Shown here piece by piece: positions 36,920-48,158 of a stretch of 64,000 bases of DNA. Position 1 is the first letter of the stretch, and every line of letters starts with the position of its first letter. Origin of the DNA: Dactylis glomerata (taxonomy: Eukaryota > Streptophyta > Magnoliopsida > Poales > Poaceae); contig QXEO01000234.1 of the NCBI GenBank assembly GCA_007115705.1, positions 810,064 to 874,063 on the forward strand, read 5' to 3'. The notes beneath the pieces are model-generated. The model was not told where the DNA came from. It saw nothing but the letters and a program-made list of their open reading frames with translations, and did no database searches. Position numbers and translations under genes: made by a program.

Positions 36920-38412
36920 TGTCGGGGATATAAACCCGGATATACCAAAGTACCCCTTTATATTATGTCTAATATATGTTATATATGATGAGTTATGTGT
37001 GCAGGATATTAAAGAGGAGTAAAACAGCAATCTGGGCCGGATTAACCGAGCCCAAGCCGGAATATACTTAACCAGGCCGGCATATCCCTTGCCAGGCCGG
37101 AATAAAGGTCTTAAACCGGCTGGGCCGGCGCTGCTATAACCCGGCTGGGCCGGATTCCCAGTTATCCGGCCAGGCCTGCTACCCTCCGCTCCGGCCTGGC
37201 CTGATTGTTGCTCTGCCCCGGCTGGGCTTGTTCCCCGGCTGGGCTGCCGCCTGTGTCCCGCCTGGGCCGCCGGCATCGTCCCCCGGCTGGGCCGGGACTC
37301 GGTCCCCCGGCTGGGCCGGGACTTGGCCGGCTGGGCCAGTTCCGCCTCCAGGCCGGCGTCCTCTCCTCGCCCCGGCTGGGCCTCAATGCCGCCAGCCCGG
37401 GCCGCTGCCTCCCGCAGGCCGGCATGCCCCGCGCAGGCCGGGATCCTCTCTCCGGCTGGGCCGCTCTCCAGGCCGGATTAACCAGGCCGGTATTCCCAGC
37501 CCAGGCCGGGATTCCATATTCCGGCTGGGCTGGCTCCTGTGGAGTATTCCGGCCGGATTGGGCCAGTGCAGCTCCTCCAGGCCGGATTATCCCCTTGGTA
37601 GGCCGGGATATTCACCCCCAGGCCGGATTATTCCTCTCCAGGCCGGGATTTACTACCTCCGGGACATATTCCTCGTCTAGCATCAACTCCAGCGCATCGT
37701 GCCAGTCCTGGGACGCCTCCAGGCTCGGACTGGCACATCCTCCACCATCGTATGCTGGTCTTGGGACGCCCCTTGGCTCAGACTAGCATATCCCTCCTCT
37801 CCTAGTCAGTCTTATCCTCAGGAGGAGGATAAGACTGATGACATGGTGATCCTGAAGACAGACGCTAGAAGACGAAGACCAAGGACTCCAAGTACAGACA
37901 TCGATGGGACTAGCCCACAACCATGACGCAGCGCACAGTACCGAGGACGGTACCGTGCTGATGCAGGCTACAGTGTGACAAGACCCCAGTAGTCAGCTCA
38001 ACTACAGTATATGCATAGTATCGTGTGGGGCATCTCTTGTCCCCTGGGCTCCCTATATAAGGGGCACCAGGGGGATCGTTCTCCCCAGCCTCCGGAGGAG
38101 GCTCATTCTCTCTCGCTCCATGGGAGCTCTCTAGCACTAGCTCTTTAGCTCCTGCCCAGTGCAGCCACAGATAGGCAAGATATACAGCTCAAGGAGCACC
38201 ATTGTAGCTCTCATGTGAAGCTCATATAGATCAGACATGCAGGAGTAGGGGTGTTACCTCCTCACGAGGGCCCCGAACCTGGGTAGCTCGATGTGTTAGC
38301 AGTGAGTTCTGTGCCCGGTCTCTACCGAGCTTCCCCTCTCCCGGATCCGCCAGTGTACAGTCGGCCCCCATTTAAGCCATCCTATGGCATATGTTGTTTC
38401 ACCACGACGACA
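36920..38412 (+). repeat. Element B: left (5') LTR
   Basis: 1493 bp. The upstream 650 bp (about 37030-37680) is packed with AGGCCGG and CCGGCTGGGCC motifs. A TATA-like CTATATAAGG at about 38051-38060 is followed by a start-site-like region, giving a U3 of about 1.1 kb. Open frames here are GC-driven and overlap on both strands. Only six differences from the right LTR were noted by eye. Confidence 0.9.
38051..38060 (+). promoter_or_regulatory. TATA-like box in the element B LTR
   Basis: CTATATAAGG between GC-rich U3 and a transcribed-looking region; repeated in the right LTR at about 44370-44379. Inferred promoter of the element. Confidence 0.55.
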
Positions 38413-38618
38413 TTTGGCGCCCACCGTGGGGCTGATCAAGGCGCTGGTAGGAGTACATCCGGACGGGATCTTCTTCATCTGCTCGGGGGCTCGACATCAG
38501 CAACGCCTCCGAGCACAGCAGGTCTTCTTCAACTCCCGGGCTGACCTCAACTCGCCCGGGCCAGCATACGGCTGTCCCGGATCTACATCGGCATCTCCGG
38601 GCCGGCGCTCGGCTTCCC
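38413..38618 (+). mobile_element. Element B: internal leader
   Basis: Unique GC-rich leader between the primer site and the first repeat array. Contains CTCGGGGGCTCG-like phrases similar to the purine tract at the other end. No gene. Confidence 0.5.
38415..38431 (+). other. Element B: primer-binding site
   Basis: TGGCGCCCACCGTGGGG two bases after the LTR end. This is the usual site of Tat-type Gypsy elements in grasses and links B to that lineage although it has no coding region. Confidence 0.8.
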
Positions 38619-39300
38619 CCGGCCAGCATATCCTGTGTCCCGGCCAGCATATCCTGTGTCCTGGCCAGCATATCCTGTGTCCCGGCCAGCATATCCTGTG
38701 TCCTGGCCAGCATATCCTGTGTTCCGGCCAGCATATCCTGTGTCCTGGCCAGCATATCCTGTGTTCCGGCCAGCATATCCTGTGTTCCGGCCAGCATATC
38801 CTTTGTCCCGGCCAGCATATCCTGTGTCCCGGCCAGCATATCCTGTGTCCTGGCCAGCATATCCTGTGTCCCGGCCAGCATATCCTGTGTCCCGGCCAGC
38901 ATATCCTGTGTTCCGGCCAGCATATCCTGTGTCCCGGCCAGCATATCCTGTGTCCCGGCCAGCATATCCTGCGTCCCGGCCAGCATATCTTGTGTCCTGG
39001 CCAGCATATCCTGTGTCCCGGCCAGCATATCCTGCGTCCCGGTCAGCATATCCTGTGTCCCGGTCAGCATATCCTGTGTCCCGGCCAGCATATCCTGCGT
39101 CCCGGCCAGCATATCCTGTGTCCCGGCCAGCATATCCTGTGTCCCGGCCAGCATATCCTGTGTCCTGGCTAGCATATCCTGTGTCCCGGCCAGCATATCC
39201 TGTGTCCTGGCCAGCATATCCTGTGTCCTGGCCAGCATATCCTGCGTTCTGGCCAGCATATCCTGTGTCCTGGCCAGCATATCTTATGTCCCGGCCGGCA
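38619..39300 (+). repeat. Element B: 21-bp tandem array, about 32 copies
   Basis: Unit CCGGCCAGCATATCCTGTGT plus one C, repeated head to tail with a few point variants (CCTGG for CCCGG, TTCC for TCCC, GCGTC for GTGTC). Because 21 is divisible by three and the unit has no stop in several frames, long repetitive frames are open on both strands; these are a by-product of the repeat. Confidence 0.95.
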
Positions 39301-40562
39301 CATTCTATGTTTGTCGTACCAGGGGACTGTTCAGCCTCCGCCTCGAGCATCTGCTGGTACATCAAGCTTCTTCAACGGTGCATGCAAGTAAGTATTTATG
39401 CTGGTTTACTCCATATCCTGGTCAGCTTATCTGAAAGTTAATGTCCCCGTAATAGAAAAAATAGCTCGGGGGCTAGGCTAAAGCCCAGCAAGTTGCTTCT
39501 CAAGTACTGTACCAGTATATATTAGTTTGCATGCTAGCATATCAGCTTCTTAGTTTCCTCCTGTATGTCTGTTTATATGCCAAATCACTACATATGCCTG
39601 CTGCAAAGAGTATCCTTAGTATCAGTTTGTATGTCAATAGTCTTATGCAAAGTTTCATCTGGGCATGTTATATGCCGGTTTTATATGCCAACAACAAGAT
39701 GTTATGTCAAGTTATATGTCTTTGCATATGCCAATTGGTATATCTGCTACAGTGCTATAGTCAGTATGCCAGTTAACATATCAAGTTCAGTATCTACTTA
39801 TATGCCAAATGCTTTATCTCATATGATATGTGTTATATGCCGGCTGTCGTATGCCAGTTTTTTATATGTTGAATGCCATGTGCTAGTTGTTACATGTTTA
39901 CAGTCAGATCAGTTATATGCCTATCTCAGTACCAGTTTCTGCATGCTACGTGCTATATGCTAGATCTCATATGACAGTTATAGTATACTTGCATTTATAT
40001 ACCGGCACTTGAGTGCCAAATATCTGTTGTAAGATGCCAAGTTTGCTTATATGCCAGTTACAGTATGTCTACATTTATATGCCGGCACATGAGTGCCTAG
40101 TTCTTCCTTGTGAGTTGCCAAGTTAGCATATATGTCAAATTGCTATATCTCAGTCTGTATGTCAAGTGCTATGTACCGAATGATATGGGCTATATGCCAA
40201 ACTCCATATGCTAGATTGCAAATATGCCAAATGCTATGACCATTGCTATGTCTTTTAGAATGACTACAGAACAGGTTGGATGTCTCATTATATATATGTC
40301 TATTACCCGGCTATGACTCTCCATATTGCCGTTACAGAGAAGAAATTGCTATTATACCACCAGAGCTTCAGTTTATATCTCAGTGTCTCAAGCATATCAG
40401 TATACCGGCATATGTTATATTTTGTATCCTGGCCGGCATATTTTATGTCCCAGCCAGCATATCTTTATATCCTGGCCAGCATATCTCAAAGTCTCAGGTC
40501 TCAGGTATTTCAGTTTGTTAGTACATCAGGTTATTAAGTGATATCTTGAGTCATATGTGTTT
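39301..40562 (+). mobile_element. Element B: AT-rich spacer with scattered TATGCC motifs
   Basis: About 1.26 kb with dozens of TATATGCC, ATGCCAG and ATGCCGG words at irregular spacing (for example 39596, 39676, 39834, 40001, 40078). It looks like a decayed or dispersed form of the repeats on either side. No coding signal. Confidence 0.6.
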
Positions 40563-40811
40563 CAGTATGCCGGCATATCGTGGCAAGAGTAAGATTTTTA
40601 GTATGCCGGCATATCATGGCAAGAGTAAAGTTTCAGTATGCCGGCATATCATGGCAAGAGCAAAATGTCAGTATGCCAGCATATCATGGCAGAGAGCAAA
40701 ATGCCAGTATGCCAGCATATCATGGCAAAGAGCAAAATGTCAGTATGCCAACATATCATGGCAAGAGCAAAATCTCAGTATGTCGACATATCATGGCATC
40801 GACCAAAATCC
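40563..40811 (+). repeat. Element B: 35-bp tandem array, 7 copies
   Basis: Unit CAGTATGCCGGCATATCATGG followed by CAAGAG and an A-rich end, 34-36 bp, seven copies, drifting toward the right end (GCCAAC and GTCGAC variants). The better copies contain the perfect 12-bp palindrome TATGCCGGCATA. Two stray copies of the core follow at about 40836 and 40882. Confidence 0.9.
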
Positions 40812-41089
40812 CCAATCACCGTTTATTTCGGTTCGCCAGCATATCAAGGCATATATCCATAACTCATATCGCCGTTTATTTCGGCATGCCAGCATATCAT
40901 GGCATTTTGTAATCCTTTCAGTTATCGCCAATTCTGGCACAGTAATATATCGAGACATCGATCTCAAAGCTAACAAGCATCATATCTCTTATCATATCCG
41001 GTTTCATAGAGTATCCCGGTTTAGCATATTAACATGTCTTATCATTTTTGCATACTAACAAGTGCCCAAAGAGGCGAAATAGCCCGAGA

Positions 41090-42995
41090 GGCAAAAGCAG
41101 CCCAAGAGGCATATCAGTATACCGGCATTGTCAAAGCAGACAATGCCGATGAGACATAGCCTGAGAGGCAAAGTGTCGATATAGTGCCCAAGAGGCAAAG
41201 TAGCCCAAGAGGCATATCAGTATACCGGCATTGTCAAAGCGGACAATGTCGATGAGACATAGCCTGAGAGGCAAAGTGTCGATATAAAGCCCGAGAGGCA
41301 AAAGTAGCCCAAGAGGCATATCAGTATACCGGCATTGTCAAAGCAGACAATGCCGATGAGACATAGCCTGAGAGGCAAAGTGTCGATATAGTGCCCAAGA
41401 GGCAAAGTAGCCCAAGAGGCATATCAGTATACCGGCATTGTCAAAGCGGACAATGTCGATGAGACATAGCCTGAGAGGCAAAGTGTCGATATAGTGCCCA
41501 AGAGGCAAAGTAGCCCAAGAGGCATATCAGTATACCGGCATTGTCAAAGCGGACAATGTCGATGAGACATAGCCTGAGAGGCAAAGTGTCGATATAAAGC
41601 CCGAGAGGCAAAGTAGCCCAAGAGGCATATCAGTATACCGGCATTGTCAAAGCGGACAATGTCGATGAGACATAGCCTGAGAGGCAAAGTGTCGATATAA
41701 AGCCCGAGAGGCAAAAACAGCCCAAGAGGCATATCAGTATACCGGCATTGTCAAAGCAGACAATGCCGATGAGACATAGCCTGAGAGGCAAAGTGTCGAT
41801 ATAGTGCCCAAGAGGCAAAGTAGCCCAAGAGGCATATCAGTATACCGGCATTGTCAAAGCGGACAATGTCGATGAGACATAGCCTGAGAGGCAAAGTGTC
41901 GATATAAAGCCCGAGAGGCAAAGTAGCCCAAGAGGCATATCAGTATACCGGCATTGTCAAAGCGGACAATGTCGATGAGACATAGCCTGAGAGGCAAAGT
42001 GTCGATATAAAGCCCGAGAGGCAAAAGTAGCCCAAGAGGCATATCAGTATACCGGCATTGTCAAAGCGGACAATGTCGATGAGACATAGTCTGAGAGGCA
42101 AAGTGTCGATATAAAGCCCGAGAGGCAAAAACAGCCCAAGAGGCATATCAGTATACCGGCATTGTCAAAGCAGACAATGCCGATGAGACATAGCCTGAGA
42201 GGCAAAGTGTCGATATAAAGCCCGAGAGGCAAAAGTAGCCCAAGAGGCATATCAGTATACCGGCATTGTCAAAGCGGACAATGTCGATGAGACATAGCCT
42301 GAGAGGCAAAGTGTCGATATAAAGCCCGAGAGGCAAAAACAGCCCAAGAGGCATATCAGTATACCGGCATTGTCAAAGCAGACAATGCCGATGAGACATA
42401 GCCTGAGAGGCAAAGTGTCGATATAGTGCCCAAGAGGCAAAGTAGCCCAAGAGGCATATCAGTATACCGGCATTGTCAAAGCGGACAATGTCGATGAGAC
42501 ATAGCCTGAGAGGCAAAGTGTCGATATAAAGCCCGAGAGGCAAAAACAGCCCAAGAGGCATATCAGTATACCGGCATTGTCAAAGCAGACAATGCCGATG
42601 AGACATAGCCTGAGAGGCAAAGTGTCGATATAGTGCCCGAGAGGCAAAGTAGCCCAAGAGGCATATCAGTATACCGGCATTGTCAAAGCAGACAATGTCG
42701 ATGAGACATGGCCCAAGTGGCAACATGTTGAAACAGCACGAGAGGCATATCAGTATACCGGCATTGTCAAAGCGGACAATGTCGATGAGACATAGCCTGA
42801 GAGTCAAAGTGTCTATATAAAGCCCGAGAGGCAAAAGTAGCCTAAGAGGCAAAGTAGCCCGAGAGGCAAAAGTAGCCCAAGAGGCAGAGTAGCCCAAGAG
42901 GCACATAGCTCAAGAGGTAAAGTATCGATATGGCCAAAGAAGGCAAAGCAGTATTCCGGCATTGTCGAAGCAGACGATGTCGAAGAGACGTAGCA
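41090..42995 (+). repeat. Element B: ~103-bp tandem array, 18 copies
   Basis: Eighteen occurrences of the core CCGGCATTGTC, each followed by AAAGC or a close variant, at about 103-104-bp spacing (41126 to about 42960; the last two are more divergent and irregularly spaced). Two main variants alternate: CAGACAATGCCG (A) and CGGACAATGTCG (B). Each unit also carries two or three AGAGGCAAA words. Recurrent minus-strand frames of about 62-68 codons at one per unit are repeat artefacts. Confidence 0.95.
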
Positions 42996-43238
42996 CGAGA
43001 GGCAAAGTGTCGATATAGCCAAAGAAGGCATAATAGTATTTTGAGATAGCCCGCGAAGGCTAGCATATCACGTATATGAGTATATATCAAACAGGACATT
43101 GTCTATGATGGCATGAGGTAGAATTTGGCCAGTGCAGGCCAACGTATCAGCTTCGTGAGTATGAGTTTGGGACTTTGGTATATTTCTTGTTGAAGCCTGT
43201 GCACGACTCTGCGAGTCCTCCACAGCCTCGGGGGCTAA
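42996..43238 (+). mobile_element. Element B: 3' internal end with purine-rich tract
   Basis: Unique tail after the 103-bp array. Ends CCTCGGGGGCTAA at 43226-43238 directly before the right LTR, a plausible polypurine tract. No gene. Confidence 0.6.
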
Positions 43239-44731
43239 TGTCGGGGATATAAACTCGGATATACCAAAGTACCCCTTTATATTATGTCTAATATATGTTA
43301 TATATGATGAGTTATGTGTGCAGGATATTAAAGAGGAGTAAAACAGCAATCTGGGCCGGATTAACCGAGCCCAAGCCGGAATATACTTAACCAGGCCGGC
43401 ATATCCCTTGCCAGGCCGGAATAAAGGTCTTAAACCGGCTGGGCCGGCGCTGCTATAACCCGGCTGGGCCGGATTCCCAGTTATCCGGCCAGGCCTGCTA
43501 CCCTCCGCTCCGGCCTGGCCCGATTGTTGCTCTGCCCCGGCTGGGCTTGTTCCCCGGCTGGGCTGCCGCCTGTGTCCCGCCTGGGCCGCCGGCATCGTCC
43601 CCCGGCTGGGCCGGGACTCGGTCCCCCGGCTGGGCCGGGACTTGGCCGGCTGGGCCAGTTCCGCCTCCAGGCCGGTGTCCTCTCCTCGCCCCGGCTGGGC
43701 CTCAATGCCGCCAGCCCGGGCCGCTGCCTCCCGCAGGCCGGCATGCCCCGCGCAGGCCGGGATCCTCTCTCCGGCTGGGCCGCTCTCCAGGCCGGATTAA
43801 CCAGGCCGGTATTCCCAGCCCAGGCCGGGATTCCATATTCCGGTTGGGCTGGCTCCTGTGGAGTATTCCGGCCGGATTGGGCCAGTGCAGCTCCTCCAGG
43901 CCGGATTATCCCCTTGGTAGGCCGGGATATTCACCCCCAGGCCGGATTATTCCTCTCCAGGCCGGGATTTACTACCTCCGGGACATATTCCTCGTCTAGC
44001 ATCAACTCCAGCGCATCGTGCCAGTCCTGGGACGCCTCCAGGCTCGGACTGGCACATCCTCCACCATCGTATGCTGGTCTTGGGACGCCCCTTGGCTCAG
44101 ACTAGCATATCCCTCCTCTCCTAGTCAGTCTTATCCTCAGGAGGAGGATAAGACTGATGACATGGTGATCCTGAAGACAGACGCTAGAAGACGAAGACCA
44201 AGGACTCCAAGTACAGACATCGATGGGACTAGCCCACGACCATGACGCAGCGCACAGTACCGAGGACGGTACCGTGCTGATGCAGGCTACAGTGTGACAA
44301 GACCCCAGTAGTCAGCTCAACTACAGTATATGCATAGTATCGTGTGGGGCATCTCTTGTCCCCTGGGCTCCCTATATAAGGGGCACCAGGGGGATCGTTC
44401 TCCCCAGCCTCCGGAGGAGGCTCATTCTCTCTCGCTCCATGGGAGCTCTCTAGAACTAGCTCTTTAGCTCCTGCCCAGTGCAGCCACAGATAGGCAAGAT
44501 ATACAGCTCAAGGAGCACCATTGTAGCTCTCATGTGAAGCTCATATAGATCAGACATGCAGGAGTAGGGGTGTTACCTCCTCACGAGGGCCCCGAACCTG
44601 GGTAGCTCGATGTGTTAGCAGTGAGTTCTGTGCCCGGTCTCTACCGAGCTTCCCCTCTCCCGGATCCGCCAGTGTACAGTCGGCCCCCATTTAAGCCATC
44701 CTATGGCATATGTTGTTTCACCACGACGACA
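43239..44731 (+). repeat. Element B: right (3') LTR
   Basis: 1493 bp, same length as the left LTR. Differences noted by eye include AAACTCGG for AAACCCGG, GGTTGGG for GGCTGGG, and CTAGAACTAG for CTAGCACTAG. Confidence 0.92.
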
Positions 44732-44736
44732 CACAA
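44732..44736. repeat. Target-site duplication CACAA, right copy (element B)
   Basis: CACAA immediately after the right LTR, pairing with 36915-36919; the C LTR then continues GATTGTTGTTTTCTCC. Confidence 0.9.
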
Positions 44737-45619
44737 GATTGTTGTTTTCTCCCTAGTAGCAACATCACATCTACAACTTTAGAGGTTGTTGTCACTCCCC
44801 CAAGTTACCAGAGGCATGAACCCACTATCGAGCATAAATACTCCCTCTTGGAGTTACTAGCATCTAGTCGGCCAAGATATCTACTAGCAACGGAGAGCAT
44901 GCAAGATCATAAACAACATAGAGATGATAAATCATAAATCAACTTGACATAGTACTCAATATTCATCAGATCCCAACAAACACAACATGTAAAATTACAT
45001 AACGATGATCTTGATCATGATAGGCAGCTCACAAGATCTAAACATGAAGCACATGGAGGAGAAGACATCCATCTAGCTACTGCTATGGACCCATAGTCCA
45101 AGGTAGACTACTCACACATCACTCCGAAGGCAGGCATGGTGATGAAGAAGGCCTTCGGTGGTGATTCCCCTCTCCGGCAGGGTGCTGGAAAGAGCTTCTG
45201 GACCCTCCCAATCTCACGTTGATGACGTCGGCGGCTTGCAGTTTGTTTTCTAGAAAAGAGTTCCGGCCTTTAGGGTTTTCCTTTAGGGTTCCTTGGTGGC
45301 GCGGGCCAGGGCTAGGCCGCGCCACCCTAGGGTGTGGTTGGCCCCATGTCCATCTCCTGCTCTCCTTTGGACTCCGTCTTCGTGTCAGGTAATTAGGGAC
45401 TTCGACTTTTGTTTCATCCAATTCCGAGAATATTTCCTGTGTAACTTTTCTGAAACACAAAAACAACAGAAAACAGGAAACTAGCACTGTGGCATCTTGT
45501 TAATAGGTTAGTTCTGGAAAATGCATAAAATTGCCACGAAGTGTAAACAAAACACAAAGCAAATGGTGCATAAACAAGCATGGAGCATCAAAAATTATAG
45601 ATACGTTTGAGACGTATCA
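44737..45619 (-). repeat. Element C: 3' LTR, right piece (Fatima-like)
   Basis: Matches the C 5' LTR from about 51067 to 52003. On the minus strand it begins TGATACGTCTCAAACG at 45619. With 36883-36919 it gives about 920 bp of a 1.6-kb LTR, so the outer end was lost before B inserted. Confidence 0.85.
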
Positions 45620-48158
45620 AGCATCCCCAAGCTTAACTCCTGCTCGTCCTCGAGTAGGTAAGTGATAACAAAACAATAATTTTTGAGGTGACATGCACCA
45701 ACACAATCTTGATCAAACGATGTAAAGCATTGAGTGATGAGATCAAAGTACTCTAAACATAGGCATAAGAGATATAATCTTGACAATAGAACTTAGCAAC
45801 CATGTTATAACATGAAAAGTAACACAAACAAAAGATCATGAATAATAATACAATGAAAGTCAATTGTGTGTTTCGAGCATATAGAAAAACATAGCAAAGT
45901 GGTATTCAGCTTGTCCCTCATGGAGAAGCAAAACATAAATGCATAGGACACCTTCAAGTTTAAGAGGGTGACTAGATACAAATAATTTAAGAACAAGCAA
46001 AACCATAATCATGAATCAATCAATAATAAATTTTGGGACCATGCACATTATACTTAGAATGACAACTATGCTCTCTTAGACGGTGCATAAAGGTAGAAGG
46101 TGAAGACTCAACATAAAAGTAAAAGAAAGGCCCTTCGCAGAGGGAAGCAGGGATTTAGCATGTGCTAGAGCTTTTCATTTGTAAAACAGAGATAAAAAAT
46201 GTTTTGAGAGGTGGTTATTCTTGTCAATGACTGGCAATGGGGTTCTTACTATCGTCCATACTAAGCAAGTTTTGAGAGAAATTGGCACATTTGTGCTCTT
46301 TTATAAAGCTTGGCTCTCCTCCCCACTTTTCTTTTCACAAACTATGGCAAACCGATTCCATCGGGTGCCCACCAACTTTCACATACCATGGAGGAGTGCC
46401 TTTTTTTTGAAAGATAACAATATGGAAGATAGAAAATCCGACCACTACGTCCTCATGAGCTGAAAACAGTGTCACAAAATGAGAAGTATTTTGAAGGGTT
46501 TTTTAAAAGGTAGCACATGAAAATTTACTTGGAATGGCTTACAAATACCATGCATAGGAATTTATAGTGGACTCTTTGAAATAACTTGGTTTTTGGTAGT
46601 TGGATGCACGAGAAGTATTCCCTCTTAGTACAGATGAAGGCTAGCAAAAGACTGGGAGCGACCAGCTAAGAGAGCAATAACGGCCATAATTGTGCATAGC
46701 GACAAAACATTATTAACCAAAGCATAAAGTGGTATCACAAGTCAAAAACCAAATGATCATAGAGGCTTGAGGCGACTGGTTTGTAGTCAAACATGGTGTA
46801 AGCATGCGCCAAGTGAACCCAAATAAAGCATCAAAGGAGAATACCACAATAATATGCTCCCATATAATAAAACAACGCATGATTCTTTCAAAGGCACATT
46901 AAGCAATCTCAGTCATTTGAGACAAGTCATGCTACAGCAAAAACTACTAAGTGTATCATCAAAATAACATCAAGCATGACATGCAAAAGTCTAAGCCACA
47001 GTCTAAACAAGCTCCCATTTGTACCACTATAGGCATGAAACTTTTTTTCTCTTTTCCAACACCAATCAAACTTTTTGAAACAACTCTTAAAGATGAAAAC
47101 CAACATAGACCAGAGGTCTAAATACACCTTGCTACAAAGAAATAACAAGTTCTGAACAAAAATCAAGGCGAAAAACAAAAGCTAAATGCAGTACTAGGAA
47201 AAGAGAACACTCGTTGAACGATAAGAGTGAAAACTAGAGTGTTCTTGGCAATGAAAAACGGAGTGCGTCTTCTCCAAGAGAAATATGTTGGGGTCCAACC
47301 ATTTATTGCAGCAAACAAAAAAAAACTGAAAGCGAAAATAAAGACGCTCCAATAAAAACGCATAGAATACAAAGCAATAAAAATATAGTGTCTTGAAAGG
47401 TGACCTAATATTTGTCGATGAAGAAGGGGTGCCTGGGGGCATCCCCAAGCTTTGATGCTTGTACTTCTTGGATATTTATTGGGGTGAAATGGGCATCCTC
47501 AAGCTTGAGCTTTTGTCCATACTTCATCTCATCTCATCATTCTCCTTTCCCTACACTTGAAAACTTCCTTCATACAAAACTTCACACAATTCTTATTAGC
47601 AACATTAGTGCAAGCAAGATAGTAAATCAACTTTTTGGTTCAGTTTCAACTCAAGTATAACACCCATTAAAACATAAGATACTGTGGCAACTCTCTCAAA
47701 AGTTTCGTGATCAAAAGAACTCAAAAATAAAGAGATCAAGAGGCAAACACAAATAGTGGCAGAAATCTATCAAAACAGAACATCTGGTAATGAACAATTT
47801 TTTTGAAAATCTTCTGTTGCTCAAATCGAAAAGTGCAAAACTAATGAAAGTTATAAAACAACCTGGGGCATGTGCACAAGAAATCGTAGATCAAAAAGAC
47901 ATCCTGAGAATTTTCGCAAATTTTTATGGTACAACACATAAATCTGTTTTAGGACAGCAACTTCCCCAAATCTTACCTTCTTCCAATTAGAGGTTCTTCT
48001 TGGCATAAAAACAAAATAAAAATGATAAGGAGAGGTCATTACAGTAGTAATAACTTCCAAGACTCAACAAAAAGAAAAATTACTGAAAAGAAAACATTGG
48101 GTTATCTCCCAAGAGTGTTTTTCTTTAACGCCTTTGAGCTAGGCGCAGAAAGTGGAAA
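45620..48158 (-). mobile_element. Element C: long non-coding internal region
   Basis: Counterpart of 29706-32640 in D. No RT, RNase H or integrase motif on either strand. At about 46375-46395 it contains the intact form of the sequence into which element A inserted in element F. Confidence 0.75.

Larger units (their letters stand above)
36920..44731 (+). mobile_element. Element B: young non-coding LTR retrotransposon with repeat-array interior
   Basis: A 7.8-kb element with two 1493-bp LTRs that begin TGTCGGGGATA and end CACGACGACA, flanked by CACAA. A primer-binding site follows the left LTR and a GGGGGCTAA purine-rich tract precedes the right one. The interior of 4.8 kb has no gag-pol. It consists of a short unique leader, a 21-bp repeat array, a TATGCC-rich spacer, a 35-bp array and an approximately 103-bp array. 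It must be mobilised by another element; the primer site suggests a Tat-type Gypsy helper (inference). I do not recognise the family. Confidence 0.88.

Noticed and set aside
37162..37786. GC-rich frames rich in P, G, R and A (also 43481-44105)
   Set aside because: They lie in the U3 of both B LTRs, overlap on both strands and reflect CCGG-rich composition.
38384..39441. Long repetitive reading frames (260-290 codons) on both strands
   Set aside because: They arise because a 21-bp repeat without stops is a multiple of three; four overlapping frames are open at once and no start or domain is convincing.
41131..42906. Series of 62-108-codon minus-strand frames at regular spacing
   Set aside because: One per 103-bp unit or pair of units; a product of the tandem repeat, not separate genes.
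41090..42995. CRISPR-like array
   Set aside because: The repeats are contiguous with no unique spacers and lie inside an LTR element of a plant genome; it is a tandem repeat.
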